This document shows positions 1 to 11,160 of a stretch of 64,000 bases of DNA, in pieces; positions within the stretch are counted from its first letter, which is position 1, and each line of letters starts with the position of its first letter. This stretch comes from Haliclystus octoradiatus (lineage: Eukaryota > Cnidaria > Staurozoa > Stauromedusae > Haliclystidae), in the NCBI GenBank assembly GCA_916610825.1, contig OU744450.1, forward strand, positions 24,408,430-24,472,429, read 5' to 3'. The position numbers were made by a program, and so were the translations under genes. The notes under the pieces were generated by a model that saw only the letters and a list, made by a program, of their open reading frames with translations, was not told the DNA's origin and ran no database searches.

Positions 1-2638
1 TATTCTCAAACACAGGAGAACGACTTAGACAATCAGGAAGGACTTGCTTATTGCCTGGAACATAGTTTACTGTCAAGTCATAGGGTGTAAGATTGAGTAG
101 CATTCTCTGTAATCTAGGTGGTGCATCATTCAAATTCTTCTTAAAGATTGTCTCCAACGGTTTATGATCAGTCTGTACAATAACTGGTCGTCCATAAACA
201 TATGTGTGAAACTTGGTCACTCCCCAGACAATGGCTAGAAGTTCACGTTCAATATTTGCATACCTTTTTTCACAGTCTGTTAACTTTCTGGATCCATATG
301 CACACGGTTTGCCATCTTGCAATAACACAGCACCAAGACCAGTTGAGCTTGCATCTACGCTGAGGGTTGTTGATTTCCCATCATTGAAATATGCTAAAAC
401 AGGTGCATTTGTCAATATAGCTTTGAGAGCATCAAATGCATCCTGCTGAGGACTTTCCCAAGTAAATGCTGTGTTCTGTTGAGACAAATCAGATATCGGC
501 CCCTGCAAATCAGCTTTGTTGGGGATAAATTTATCCAAATAATTTATTGTTCCAAGAAATCTCAAAACACCAGCTTGATCAGTTGGTGCTGGCATATTTT
601 GAATGGCATGGATTTTATCCGGATCAGGTTTTATTCCACTACCAGAGAGAGTATGGCCAACATAGCGCACTTCCGGTAGATTGTACCTCATCTTTCTTGC
701 ATTAAACTTGAGACCAACTTCTCTAGCTCGAGTTAAGACAAGATGAAGCTTGCGATCAAGGTCAGTCTTATCTTTACCAAAGATAAGGAAGTCATCAACA
801 ATGATTTCGACTGGAATTCCTTCAAATAACCGATCCATCTCTTGTTGATAAAGCTCAGGAGCTGGAGCAATTCCAAAAGGAAGACGCGTGAAGCGATACC
901 GGCCCCATGGTGTATTGAAAGTGAGTAGTTTCGAACTGCTTTCATCAACAGGTAACTGCCAATAGCCACTACAGGCATCCAGAACTGCAAATACTTGCGC
1001 ACCTTCAATCCGTGATGCAATGTCTTCGATAGTTGCCGCAGGATAATGGGCTCTTTGTAATGCTTTGTTCAAATCTCTTGGATCAATGCAGATTCTGACA
1101 TCTTTTTCTGTTGGTCTCCCTTGATGGTCTTTATCCTTTCTCTTATCTACTACTACCATGGAAGATACCCATGGTGTAGGGCAGGTTTCTTTTGCAATGA
1201 CACCTATACGTTCCATTTGCAACAACTTCTTACGCACTGGATCCATAAGTGCAATTGGTATTTTCCTTGGTGCATGTACAACAGGAGACATGCTGGAATC
1301 TATTTCCAAGTGAACTTCCCTTTCAAGTTTACCAGGTTCTTCAGAGAAGCAATCTTTGAACTCACACATTATTGGTGTAGACACAGTCATACTACCAGGA
1401 CTGTCGATGTTGGAGCCACCAGGTGTAGATTTTAAAATAGCATCTACATTCATGAAGTGTAACACTTCTAAATCAACGCATGCTTCACACCCTAGCAAAG
1501 GTGTAAATTTTCCTTCTACTACTAAAAAATTCAAATTTAATGCATTTCCATGGTATTTCGTCAATAGACGAACAGCACCTTTAGGCTGAATAGCTTTGTC
1601 AGCCAACCATCCTTTGAGTGGCTGAACAATTTTTCGAAGAGGTTTCTTTGTTATCCTCTTATATAACTCGTATGGAATGACTGTTGCTTCAGCCCCTGTG
1701 TCGGCCTTCATGGCAATATTATGTCCAGCAACATTTACATCCACCATACTTGATTTAAGTTTGTTTCTAGCATAAACAGTATCTAGTTCAATAGAACCAA
1801 AGTATATGCATGGGTCATTGTGCCTATCCACATCGGCACATTCACCTTCAACACTGTCCACATGGGTAGTAGAGGGATCTTTCTTCACGGGCTTGGAGGA
1901 TTTTCTTTCTTTGCACATCTTTGCAAAGTGGCCAGCTTCATGGCATACATTGCATTTTCTTCCAACAGCAGGGCATTTCGAACGTTTCAGTACATGGTTG
2001 TATCCACAGAACTTGCATAACACTTGTTTAATGGCATCAGGATGGCGAGAAACTGCATTTAGTGTAGTGGTTGCTGTGTTCGTCGAGCCAGGCAAAAACA
2101 GCTGTTTTTGAGCTTCACTGGCCTCATACGTTCTGCAGTATTGATGAGCAGCTGTCAACGTCAAATCCGATTTCTTCAACAAATCACCTCGAAGGTCATT
2201 TGACTGTACTCCACCAACAATTCTATCTCTCACAAGAGAATCTTTCAAATTTGCAAATTCACAATTTATTGCTAATCTCTTCAATTCACTCACAAAAGCA
2301 TCAATGCGCTCACCTTCTAACTGACAACGATTGAAAAACACAAAACGATCATAAATAACATTTCTTGCTCCTTTGCATAAAAGCTCAAATTTTCTGCAAA
2401 CAACTTCATAGTTATTTTTGTCTTCACCTATGCCATACGTAAAGTGGCTGTACTCTTCGATGGCAGCAGGACCAGCGAAGTTTAGGAGCATGTTCACCTT
2501 GAGTTTATCAGGCTTTCCATCTTTTTCTTTGGCGATCATGTAGATGTCAAATCTCATCATAAATTTTCGCCAATTTTCTGCAGCTGATGCATCAAACACC
2601 AGCGGACCAGGCTTGGAAAACTCACCGGACTCAGCCAT
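1..2638 (-). mobile_element. Ty3/gypsy retrotransposon Gag-Pol (5' half, open reading frame continues past left edge)
   Basis: Reading the minus strand from the ATG at 2638, I checked every in-frame triplet down to position 1 and found no stop, about 879 codons, so Gag and Pol share one frame with no frameshift. In order: a Gag region (about aa 1-225); a Cys/His-rich stretch with a canonical C-x2-C-x4-H-x4-C zinc knuckle at 1954-1913 (about aa 229-242); an aspartic protease motif DTGA at 1702-1691 (about aa 313); reverse transcriptase with the catalytic VDD at 799-791 (about aa 614); and RNase H with its first Asp near 355 (about aa 762) and a TDHKPL motif near 172-152. Integrase and the second LTR must lie beyond the left edge. 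This order (PR-RT-RNaseH) is that of Ty3/gypsy elements. The intact frame suggests a young, possibly mobile copy. It lies in the same orientation as the gene at 4253-9060 and may sit in one of its introns (inference). Confidence 0.93.
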
Positions 2639-2670
2639 TGCAATAAATGAAAATGTATTTAACTACTAAA

Positions 2671-2687
2671 TCCCACATCTGACACCA
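2671..2687 (-). other. Primer binding site (tRNA-Leu type) of the gypsy element
   Basis: On the minus strand, directly after the LTR end, the element reads TGGTGTCAGATGTGGGA. This is complementary, with one mismatch, to the 3' end of animal tRNA-Leu (TCCCACTTCTGACACCA, recalled from tRNA knowledge). Its position between the LTR boundary and the Gag ATG is the expected one for minus-strand DNA priming. Confidence 0.8.
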
Positions 2688-2836
2688 TGTTGTAAGCTAA
2701 TGTGGGTAGTATTGTGACAGACAAAGATCACACAACATCTCAAGTAGCCATCTTTAATTGAGTCAAACATGAGGTAGTCTCGTTTACATGTAATGCCTCA
2801 AACAGAGGCAAACAGAGAGTGAGCACTATTACAACA
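2688..2836 (-). repeat. 5' LTR of the gypsy element (about 149 bp)
   Basis: The stretch abuts the primer binding site and is bounded by a perfect 8-bp inverted repeat, TGTTGTAA at 2688 and TTACAACA ending at 2836, with the TG..CA termini expected of an LTR. An ATTAAA polyadenylation signal can be read on the minus strand within it (near 2750). Such a short LTR is unusual but is known for some gypsy lineages. The partner LTR is outside the window, so the outer boundary at 2836 rests on the inverted repeat only. Confidence 0.7.
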
Positions 2837-2984
2837 CCCTGTAATATATTAAGTCGTAATTATAAGGTATACTGTGTTACAGAGACTGCTGCTTGTAATA
2901 TTGAAAAGAACACAGCAGTTTTTTCAAATAATATGTTGACTATACAAGTTTCATTATGCAATATTATAGTAGATGGGCTGGTGT

Positions 2985-3075
2985 CAGGCAAGCATGCTTG
3001 CAGATTCTCTGCGAATCGGAAATTTACCACAGTAGATACTAAGTTTCCAATTCACAGAGAGTCGACAAGCAGGCT
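2985..3075. repeat. Imperfect hairpin (about 34-bp arms)
   Basis: GCATGCTTGCAGATTCTCTG near 2990 is mirrored by its imperfect complement near 3050-3075 (CACAGAGAGTCGACAAGCAGGC), with a loop of about 20 nt. The arms contain several compensating and non-compensating differences. It lies just outside the inferred LTR. No function is evident. Confidence 0.55.
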
Positions 3076-3235
3076 GGGCTGTTAAGCTGGACAACAAATT
3101 ACAAGTGTTCATTACATTGTCTTTTCGGCGTGAGCATACGTTGGCATATAGATTTTGAATAATTAAAGTCACCAAGAGACTGTGAGCTGTGAGCTCATTG
3201 CAAGCTAGATTATGATATCATTTTGGATTGAATCT

Positions 3236-3600
3236 CAAAGGAGAGAGGCTGGGCAGGCGCTTATAAGATATCCATATTGATTACAAAATAAAATAAAAAA
3301 ATCTCACATCTTGGATATCTATCTCAAAAATATAAAATCTGGGACAACAAACAGCCTATATATTAGTCTACTTCTTCTTGAAATTGACATTTTAACGTCC
3401 CGGAAATTGTTGAATAAATGATTAAGTTCTCCTTATTTGTAGAAACGAGATAATTTATATATAGCTATGTCAATAAAAGGTCATCTAAACTATTTTACAT
3501 AATTTAATGCATTCCTTTTTTACAGAAATATAAACATTTACAAGTATCAAGATAATTTGAAGGTGTTCGTTAATAAGTACAGTACCTAGATCAGCAACCG
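3236..3600. other. Unannotated AT-rich stretch
   Basis: No coding exon, RNA gene or recognisable repeat was found here. It separates the retrotransposon flank from the nested MITE cluster that begins near 3600. Confidence 0.4.
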
Positions 3601-3651
3601 TAAACCATTTTTTAACAATCACCTCTAGATGTGGCGACCACCAGTCTATAG

Positions 3652-3936
3652 CAGAGTCACCTATTTATAAGAGTTGGGACACTCATGCCAGTTTTGTTTC
3701 TTTTTGCCTGGACCCTAGCACGTTTTTAACAGCGCGCATGTGCAGGAGAACGTTGTGTGTTTTTCTCAGCCATATTGTATTGTATTTTGTCGCGCGTTTC
3801 ACTTGAAATGGTTGAGAACCTGTTTCCGAAAGAAACAAAGATGGCATCCAAAAATCATGTGACTGACATTTGTCCAATTGGAGACGATAGCGGCACATGA
3901 AAGCGTGTCCCAACTCTTGTAAATAAATGGCTCTGG
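3652..3936. mobile_element. hAT-like MITE (CAGAGTC family), perfect 8-bp target duplication
   Basis: The element starts CAGAGTCACCTATTTATAAG and ends with its near-complement TAAATAAATGGCTCTG, giving terminal inverted repeats of about 28 bp. It is flanked by the perfect direct repeat GTCTATAG (3644-3651 and 3937-3944). An 8-bp duplication with CAGAG..CTCTG ends is typical of hAT elements. At 285 bp with no transposase it is non-autonomous. It is inserted in a relic of the family-A MITE: the flanks read as that element's GACCACC-TGTCTATAG-TGGTC core. Diverged relatives occur near 33744, 41634 and 54643. Confidence 0.85.
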
Positions 3937-3997
3937 TCTATAGTGGTCACCCATGGTATTCCTAAAATGATATGTTCTATTAAGTCAATCCTGCTTA

Positions 3998-4094
3998 CAG
4001 GGTCTGACAAAATTTGCCTTCTGGGATCCAATTTTAACATTCTCTTTTGGGTCTGCTCTAGACTTACGGAATTTAGGATTCCCTATTTTGTCAG
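3998..4094. mobile_element. Fragment of hAT-like MITE (CAGGGTCTGAC family)
   Basis: It begins CAGGGTCTGACAAAATTTGCC, followed by the 'cttctgggatcc' motif shared with complete copies at 15245 and 54270, and ends near TTTTGTCAG. It sits in the same family-A relic as the element at 3652, making a cluster of at least three insertions. Confidence 0.6.
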
Positions 4095-4252
4095 CATATA
4101 AAGGACACTCGCACACAAACGGTAAATTATTTTTATCTCACAGACGGTTGTTCTATATATCGGTTCCACTTACATGTCTATTTTACAGTGCAGTGTCTAT
4201 TAAATTGCAGAGTGTAAAATGGTTCCTACATAATAGCAAATAATACACTTAC

Positions 4253-7200
4253 CTATAAAAAATACGTCATTGAGTTCCGACGTGTCCTTTTTTGTTGATT
4301 CAACATGTGATTTAGGTAGTGTTACTGACGGAGCAATAGTAGCCGCAGCGACAGCCGGATTATTATTTTCATCTCTTTTATCTGTAACATCAGGTGCATT
4401 TACCTCTTCAACAATAGTTCTCCCTTCGTATGAACTAGCATCTGATTTTTTATTATTTAACGATTTGACTGATTCCAAAGATAAATCATGTGGATCAGAT
4501 GTTTGAAATTCTAAATTGTTTTGACTAGATTTTATATCATTATTATTAACATGTGCGTCTTTTTCATTCACTGCGACTTTTTTCTTCAATTCATTGTCTG
4601 CATGTATATTACTATGCTCTGGTCGCCTTATATCTGATTTTTTAAACGCACTGTTTCCCTGTGTGTCTTTTTTCCTCAAAGAACTATCAGCAGCATTACC
4701 AGTATGAATATTATTATGTTTTGGTTGGACAATTTCTGATTTTTTGAACGCCAATTGTTGTTTCTTTTCGCTATTATGAATATGTGATAATGTTTCTTTT
4801 TTCTTTTGACGTCTTGAACTTATACTATCTAATATCTCTTGTGGTAATGCGTTTCTAATACGTTCATCGTCTGGATCGAATTGATCATCATCGTTATCAT
4901 CATCGTATCGTTTGTCTTTCTGTGTGTGCATAAACTCATCAAATTCATCACTATAATCTAATAAGCGATAAAACGATTCTTTTAATTCGGCATCTTCATC
5001 TAGAATAACAAAATAAATAAAAACGTTACCAAAGAAAAAACGTTTTTATTCTTTTTTTTATCATGTCTGACTAACCGACCGGTTAAACATGAGATAAAGG
5101 CTGTTGTCCAATATTTTATATTTTTGAGATAGATATTCAAGGTGTCTAGATCTGAAATGTTAAATAAATCTTGAAAGTATATGGCAAGGTAACCGAAATA
5201 TTGCATTATCAAACTTGGAGATTTTTTACAAGTGTCAAACCTGTTATAGCAGTCACCTCTATACAATGACCACCTGTCTATAGTGGTCACCTTTACAATG
5301 TCCAGAATATTATTTTAGGACCATTGATTTAACCCTGTATATATAAAGGCCACCTGTGAAAATGGAATAACTAGAGTTCACAGTAGTGGAACTGGAATAA
5401 CTGTGAAAAAAGTCTGAAAATTCTCATGTCTGCTTTTCCAGAATAAGTTCTGTTTTAACATCAAGATTAATCATGATTCTTGATCAAACAAGACCAATGT
5501 TATTAATCTTCTAGACAAACTGATGTCTCCTGAAGCGTGATATAATTTATTAATCAGTTAACTGAAGCAGACAAAAAACTTTGAATTAAGACCTATTCCA
5601 TGACTATATATATTTGAGAAAAAAACAACCTAGCAACAAATGGTTAACTGTCCTACCCTTAGAATTTAATAGAAAATATCTGAAAATATGGAAATAGAAT
5701 AATAGATGGACTTGGGTAAGCAACAATTTACAAAACTGCAGGAGACCATTGTAAAGTATACTTCATTTAGATAAAGAATTTTTAAGCATTAATTTTGCAC
5801 AATACTGTGGTCAATTCATGTTAATCCAAGCTCAGACAACAACAGACTATGCATTTCACATCATCATATTTGATCACCATTAAATTTTAATACAATATAA
5901 GGTAAACATATGTATGTGTGTGTGAGAGAAAGAGAGTTCATCATCATCATCATTTATTCAGAAAGAGAAAGAGAGTTCACATTCATTTGGCAATCATCAG
6001 ACGGTTAAATGTATTTTCTGATCCCACTTTAACTTTATGGTTAATGGTTAACGTTAGTTATTATAATTTCGGAACAATGTAAACGAGCAATTTGCTGATA
6101 TTGACAATCGAATCAAAATAAAATTACAAACACACACTTTGCTGCGTTGTTGTTGTATATCGAGTGCATTATCGTAGAAGAAGTAATAATGAATATGTTT
6201 CATACATACGAACATGTGTAGTTAAAGTCAAAATGCCGGCGAAAATCAAGCAATTAAATCGCATTTATATCCAGATCGACACTGAACGGATTTATGTACT
6301 AGTAACAGAGAGCCTTTAACTGAATGAAATATGTTAAGTAAGTACGATAAACATCTTTTTTTGCTGCTGTAAAGATCCAATTAGATGTGGTCAACTGGCT
6401 TTATAGGTGCAACTAATTACAACATGATGTAATCAATGAGTTAAAATATGTTCAAGAGGACATTCCGAATCCAAACCGTCCTGGATGGGCTAATAGACGC
6501 GAGTTTCTTCTCTCTTAAATGCGATAAAGGGACTTTGTAATTATGGAACAATTACTAAATAGCTTTTATTAATTAAACACGGTAAAATGATTTTTCAGAT
6601 TCAGTAAATTGATTGAATAGCTGTGACTAATTAATTGCGGTAAAATTACTTTTTAGCCGCTATAAATGAACGGAATAGCTGGAACTGATTAGCTGAGCAC
6701 TGTAAAAGGACTAAACAAATATCTCTTTATCTCTTTAAAATATGAACATGGTTGGAGTCATCACTAAGCACAAATGCTTGTTTATTTGGATGAAATTTGT
6801 AAGTTTTCAATTTATTAAAACCAAGAATGATGATTAAAATGGAAATTTAATTAAGATCGGTTTGAAACTGTCTTACGATCGCGAAATAAACCTGTGAAAT
6901 TCCGAGTTATGGAATAGGCTCTTGTCTGAGCATCTAAATTTTTAGAAATTAAATATTTTTTTACTATTTTAGATATTTTTATTGACCGAAATCAATTCAA
7001 TAAAAGTAACATGTAATTTGGATAATGGATTAATGTCCAACCGACAAAAAAAAGAAGAACGGAATGGTTGTAGGACTAGGCTACCATTCCAAATTGAAAA
7101 AATTCAAATTCATTCAAAATACAGACTTCCTATATTGGATACTTGCAGATTCTATCATGACAATACAAACAGCACAGCCTGAGGGGATGGGGCGATACCT

Positions 7201-9060
7201 CCCCACAAAAAAAAAAAGTAAAAATTTCAGGCAATTCTGGTGGTATTACTATTACAGTACTGAAGCTCCCAAATGTGCAAATGCCACACCTTCTTTTCAG
7301 ACAAACCACTATCGACATCCCACTGGTCAGAAGCTTCCTTGATTTATTTTTATTTTAATCTAGAAGCAGATAAAGTAAAATCCGGCAATAACGGTTCCGA
7401 CTTTAACGGTATTCTGTCAATAACAGTAAGCCAAAAAAATCTGATACCAAGTAATTTACGGTCAAACATTGCTAATTATTTACCATTAACAACATTTCTG
7501 CCAAAACCGGTATAATAGTTTGTCTCCCTAACATAGGCCTACCGTTATTGCCGGATACAACTGTATATGATAACGGAAATTAAAGTAGGCTATATCTTTC
7601 ATATACATACTGATCCATTTTAATCAAACAATGGTAGAAAATGCAAGAAAAATTATTTTCAAAGTATGTAAACATGACGAAAATTAACAACGTTTTGAGA
7701 ACCTTTCACCTGTTCAAATTCAACTTAGCAAATACAGTTCCATCGGAGATAGCGAGCGGAGTTAGAAGATCAAAGAAAATGTAGAATTGTAGACCATCTG
7801 TTAGTTTAATACAACCTTTTTTATGTATTTAATAATTTCTAGGAGATATTATTTTTAGCATAATATCAATATTAAATGCGTGTTAAATCAGAATTCAAAA
7901 GTAAGCCTCAAATATAGATTTTAAGGCTAGGAAATTTTAAGAAACTAAAGATAGGCTATTATGTGTGTGGTTGATTATAATAAAGGGCTTCTTGAATTTC
8001 AAGTATAGAGAGATTAAACTCCTCTGTTAATTAGATAAAGGTAGCTTTACGAATACAATCAGTTCAAAACTATGGATTTTTTAAACACATAAGAGCTATT
8101 TCTCTCACAACATCGAGCCGCACGAACAATCACACATCTCCCACGAATAGCAAGATTATGTACAATTGCTAAGGATACAATTACATTTCAGCCTACCAAT
8201 ATATTTAATAGTTAAGGTATAAAGTAAACGGGAAAACCGGTAATTTTAGTTAATGAGTTTAGTTTATTTCATCTCTTTATAGGTAAGAAATAATAGACTT
8301 CCCTCTTCCGACGTGTGACAAAAAATATTCAAACAATTCCGATTCTTGTGTCCGAGTGGATAGTCTCAAAGAAATCTAGATACGAATAACTTCCAACCGT
8401 CCTTTTATGATTTTTATAACCATACATATTCTTATTAACACAGAAATCCAATCCAACACGACGTAAGACTTGATAATTTACAGGTGGGGGGATACAAAGC
8501 TCCGATACGAATTATTATTTGATTTGTGTTTCAAAATTTGGTCTACAAAACTCAGCTCTTAGTAGCAGCTGTTATGATAGAAATTTAAGCATAAAATCAC
8601 CAAAAATACAAGAAAACATGAATGATAAAAGCACAAACAGTAATAAAACACGTTCAGGAATCTAATAAAATCCTAATTCAAAATTAAAAGAAGCAACAAA
8701 ACGGTAATGACTTGAACTCCATATCGAAGGCTATGAAATAGCTGTAATAACTGTAAATGTAGAAGACATATTTGAGAAGAAATAACTTAACCTCTTGAGC
8801 AGTATTGGCAAATTCAGTTTAACTAATACATATATCAACTATTGAGCCAGTTTAACATCATTTAATTCATAGGGGAAGTGATTGAGTTTTTGAGCATGTG
8901 CTTGTACAACAAAAAACTGGTTTTTGAATTCCAAAATTACAAACTACTGTAAATCTATGTAACTATATGAATGAAAATCAAAGAAAGTCTTACCAAGTAC
9001 CTTTCCATTCGCAAGGATAAGTATTGAAAATGAAACTAAAATCCAAATCATCCAATCCAT
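4253..9060 (-). CDS. Unrecognised secreted or ER-luminal acidic protein, two 5' exons (partial)
   Basis: Two minus-strand exons join in phase. Exon 1 (9060-8994) starts at ATG and encodes a textbook signal peptide of about 20 residues (MDWMIWILVSFSILILANG), ending at a strong GTAAGA donor in phase 1. Exon 2 (4999-4253) follows a TTATTCTAG acceptor, is open for 747 bp and ends in phase 1 at GTAAGT. Its product, about 248 residues, is very acidic near the start (DDDNDDDQ run), then rich in Lys, Asn, Ser and Asp, with two imperfect internal repeats (FKKSEIVQPKHNNIH and FKKSDIRRPEHSNIH). There are no Cys-rich or catalytic motifs. No family was recognised. The remaining exons must lie below 4253, possibly beyond the gypsy element. 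Joining the two exons is inference from matching phase and good splice sites. Confidence 0.55.
5236..5362. mobile_element. Degenerate family-A MITE in the intron of the acidic-protein gene
   Basis: The stretch contains AAACCTGTTATAGCAGTCACC and CCACCTGTCTATAGTGGTCACC, the core of the family-A element in reverse orientation, and then the AAAGGCCACCTGT block. Its right end is lost. Confidence 0.65.
5363..8993. other. Inferred intron, mostly without features
   Basis: This is AT-rich sequence between the two exons of the acidic-protein gene. It contains three degenerate copies of a unit of about 65 bp around 6540-6720 (recurring 'cggtaaaat...aatagct'), a short TCA run near 5938, and the small inverted-repeat element at 7381. 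No further convincing exon was found. Confidence 0.4.
7381..7556. mobile_element. Small MITE with 15-bp perfect terminal inverted repeats
   Basis: It starts TCCGGCAATAACGGT and ends ACCGTTATTGCCGGA, an exact inverted repeat, enclosing 176 bp with no coding potential. Internal copies of the same motif occur (TTTAACGG, AAAACCGGTATAATAG). The superfamily was not determined. Confidence 0.65.
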
Positions 9061-9579
9061 TGTTGATAAAATTAACCTACATCCATTTTTGTTGTGAGAA
9101 AGTTTACATTCGGTTGCTTGCTTGCAAGTACGAAAGTGTTCCTTGTTGACTTTCGATGAAGACAGTTTTACAGTCACGTGATTACAATCCAGCACAAACA
9201 TTGGCTTAGTAAAACAAAACTTATCTTCCGCTAGCATTTAGCTATGATACCAGTTAAGTTATATTTAAATTGATAGCATAAAATATCACAGGTGTACGTG
9301 ATTTATAAGCCAAATTTTGATATGAAACATTTAAATTTAAAATAAAAATGAAGAGATCAACTGATTTTTCATAATTTTTATGTGTCATGATGCTTGTTGG
9401 TCTTTAAAGTTCAGGTTTATGAAATGTTGAAATTTTATGAACAGATAAGAGGAGATGATTCGACAGGGCTATGGGCAAGTAGCTTTTTTATGCAACACTA
9501 TACTCTCGTGACATGAATTTCTTGAAGATAGTTTTTTGTTCTTCTGAAATGTTGAAATTTCTATAAGTTATTCTTTTTT

Positions 9580-10050
9580 ACAAGGCTATGAGAGTTACGC
9601 TTATCGCTTAGAGATTCTCCAATAAGAATCATTGGAATTAAGAAGAGTAAAATCTGATTTAACGATGTTATTCAAAGTCATCAATAACTTAGTGGATCTA
9701 AATATGGATACATTTTCAATTAAATATGACCTATCAAAGTACACTTTACGTGGGCATCACCTTGAATTGAAAGCTTCAAAAATGCCATGCCTTGATACCT
9801 ACCAAGCATCTATTCTGTCATTGTGTAATACCATGTTGGAATGCCTTGTCTGAAGATACTGTTAGCTCTAAAACCATAGCAATTTTCAAAAACAATATAG
9901 ATAATATTGATTTATCACGTTTTTGCAAAATATATAAATAGTATAATCATTAATCATGTGAACTTCTTGGAGTTGTTTCAGACTCCCTTATTTGCCTGTC
10001 GAAATTCTCATTTTCATTTTTGACAAAGTAAGTCAATCAATAAAAAAAGA
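9580..10050 (+). pseudogene. LINE (non-LTR retrotransposon) 3' end, broken reading frame
   Basis: The translation around 9590-9945 matches the C-terminal part of jockey/CR1-like reverse transcriptases: a Tyr-rich start, then ELRRVKSDLTMLFKVINNLVD, a TRGH-like segment (LRGHHLEL), and, after a +1 frame break near 9822, a WNALSEDTV segment followed by a K/N-rich tail. There is a TAA stop near 9623 and one frameshift, so the copy is dead. An AATAAA run near 10040 may mark its 3' tail. Confidence 0.7.
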
Positions 10051-10099
10051 TAGTAGTATATTTTCATAATGTTTTGTATCTTGAATAGTCTTATAATTA

Positions 10100-10430
10100 C
10101 TTATAAGGTTCTTTCGTTTGAAGGGGGCTTGCCATACCGTCCCGTGAAAAAATGTAACTCTAATCCAGTTCTGAGTAACTGGTGATAATAAAAAGGGCCT
10201 TCGTAGCCTCTTAGAATGTCAAAATGAATAAATTTATCATGTTTGCTCAACTTGTGGATTGATCAAGTTTGATGCAATTTCCGAGCATTCTTTTCATGTT
10301 TAAGGGGGTTTTCTATACCGTCCCGTGAAAAAGTATTTTTCGTGTTCTGATGATGATAATAGTAATCTAGAGTAGTCTCTCAACTGTTAAAATGTATCAA
10401 TTTATAAGTTATAAACAAATAAAAAGTCTA
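10100..10430. repeat. Two-copy tandem duplication, unit about 180 bp
   Basis: AAGGGGGCTTGCCATACCGT at about 10122 recurs as AAGGGGGTTTTCTATACCGT at about 10302. The 'cctcttagaatgtcaaaatg' region also recurs about 180 bp later in diverged form. No gene is present. Confidence 0.5.
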
Positions 10431-10488
10431 GTCAAAACCGCACAACTGAATACTCTTTGAAATGATTGAACTATGTTATTTCAGTTAA

Positions 10489-10686
10489 AGGGGCAAAATT
10501 GACCGGCGACCGCTGCGAGACAATTTGAATTTATGCTTAGCGTAATTCAACCGTCTCGCTTTGAAACTATTGTTATACGCAAGCCTAATTTGTAATAAAT
10601 TCATGTCAACAATGTACATTGTGTTATGAACAATAAACATGCACGTGATCCGAAGTGCGTAGCGCCTGCCGGTCATTTTTGCTCCT
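10489..10686. mobile_element. TTAA-flanked MITE, family B copy 1
   Basis: The element runs from AGGGGCAAAATTGACCGGCG to TGCCGGTCATTTTTGCTCCT, with terminal inverted repeats of about 20 bp, and is flanked by TTAA on both sides. It is 198 bp, GC-richer than its surroundings and has no transposase. TTAA targeting is characteristic of piggyBac-type elements, although the ends are not a textbook piggyBac end. Confidence 0.8.
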
Positions 10687-10690
10687 TTAA

Positions 10691-10889
10691 AGGGGCAAAA
10701 TTGACCGGCGACCGCTGCGAGTACAAGTTGAATTTATGCTTAGCGTAATTCAACAGTCTCGCTTTGAAACAATTGTTATACGCAGGCCTAACTTGTAATA
10801 AAATTCATGTCAACAATGAACATTGTGTTATAACAATAAGCGTGCACGTGATCCTAAGTGCGTGGCGCCTGCCGGTCATTTTTGCTCCT
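10691..10889. mobile_element. TTAA-flanked MITE, family B copy 2 (tandem)
   Basis: A second copy in the same orientation shares the central TTAA (10687-10690) with copy 1, and is followed by TTAA at 10890-10893. It resembles the distant copy at 45191 more closely than its neighbour does: both read GAGTACAAGTTG where copy 1 reads GAGACAATTTG. Confidence 0.8.
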
Positions 10890-11160
10890 TTAAACAATTA
10901 TAAAAATCATTCGCATTACAAACGAGAGTACCTCTATACTATTGAATATAGATGATGATAAACAAATAAAGAGTCTGCCTGATCAAGCTTAGAATCAACA
11001 AATAATAACACCATATTCAGGATATCAGTTCAGGTAAACACAAACATAAATAGAATCACACTTAAAATTTAGTTTGTGATAATTTATGAAATAAACCCGC
11101 ACTAAAATATAAATTGTTTGTCTTGAAAATAAATTTACATTTGATATATAATTATATATG

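Noticed and set aside
3683-4040. Further minus-strand exons of the acidic-protein gene
   Set aside because: These frames lie in MITE sequences with duplicated targets and have no suitable splice sites.
5000-5290. 96-codon frame with a 'TIDRWSLYRGDCYNRF' start, and similar frames elsewhere
   Set aside because: These recurring peptides are translations of family-A MITE copies, not genes.
10485-10955. Open frames of about 63 codons in the TTAA-flanked elements
   Set aside because: They follow the inverted-repeat elements exactly and are not conserved as protein between copies.
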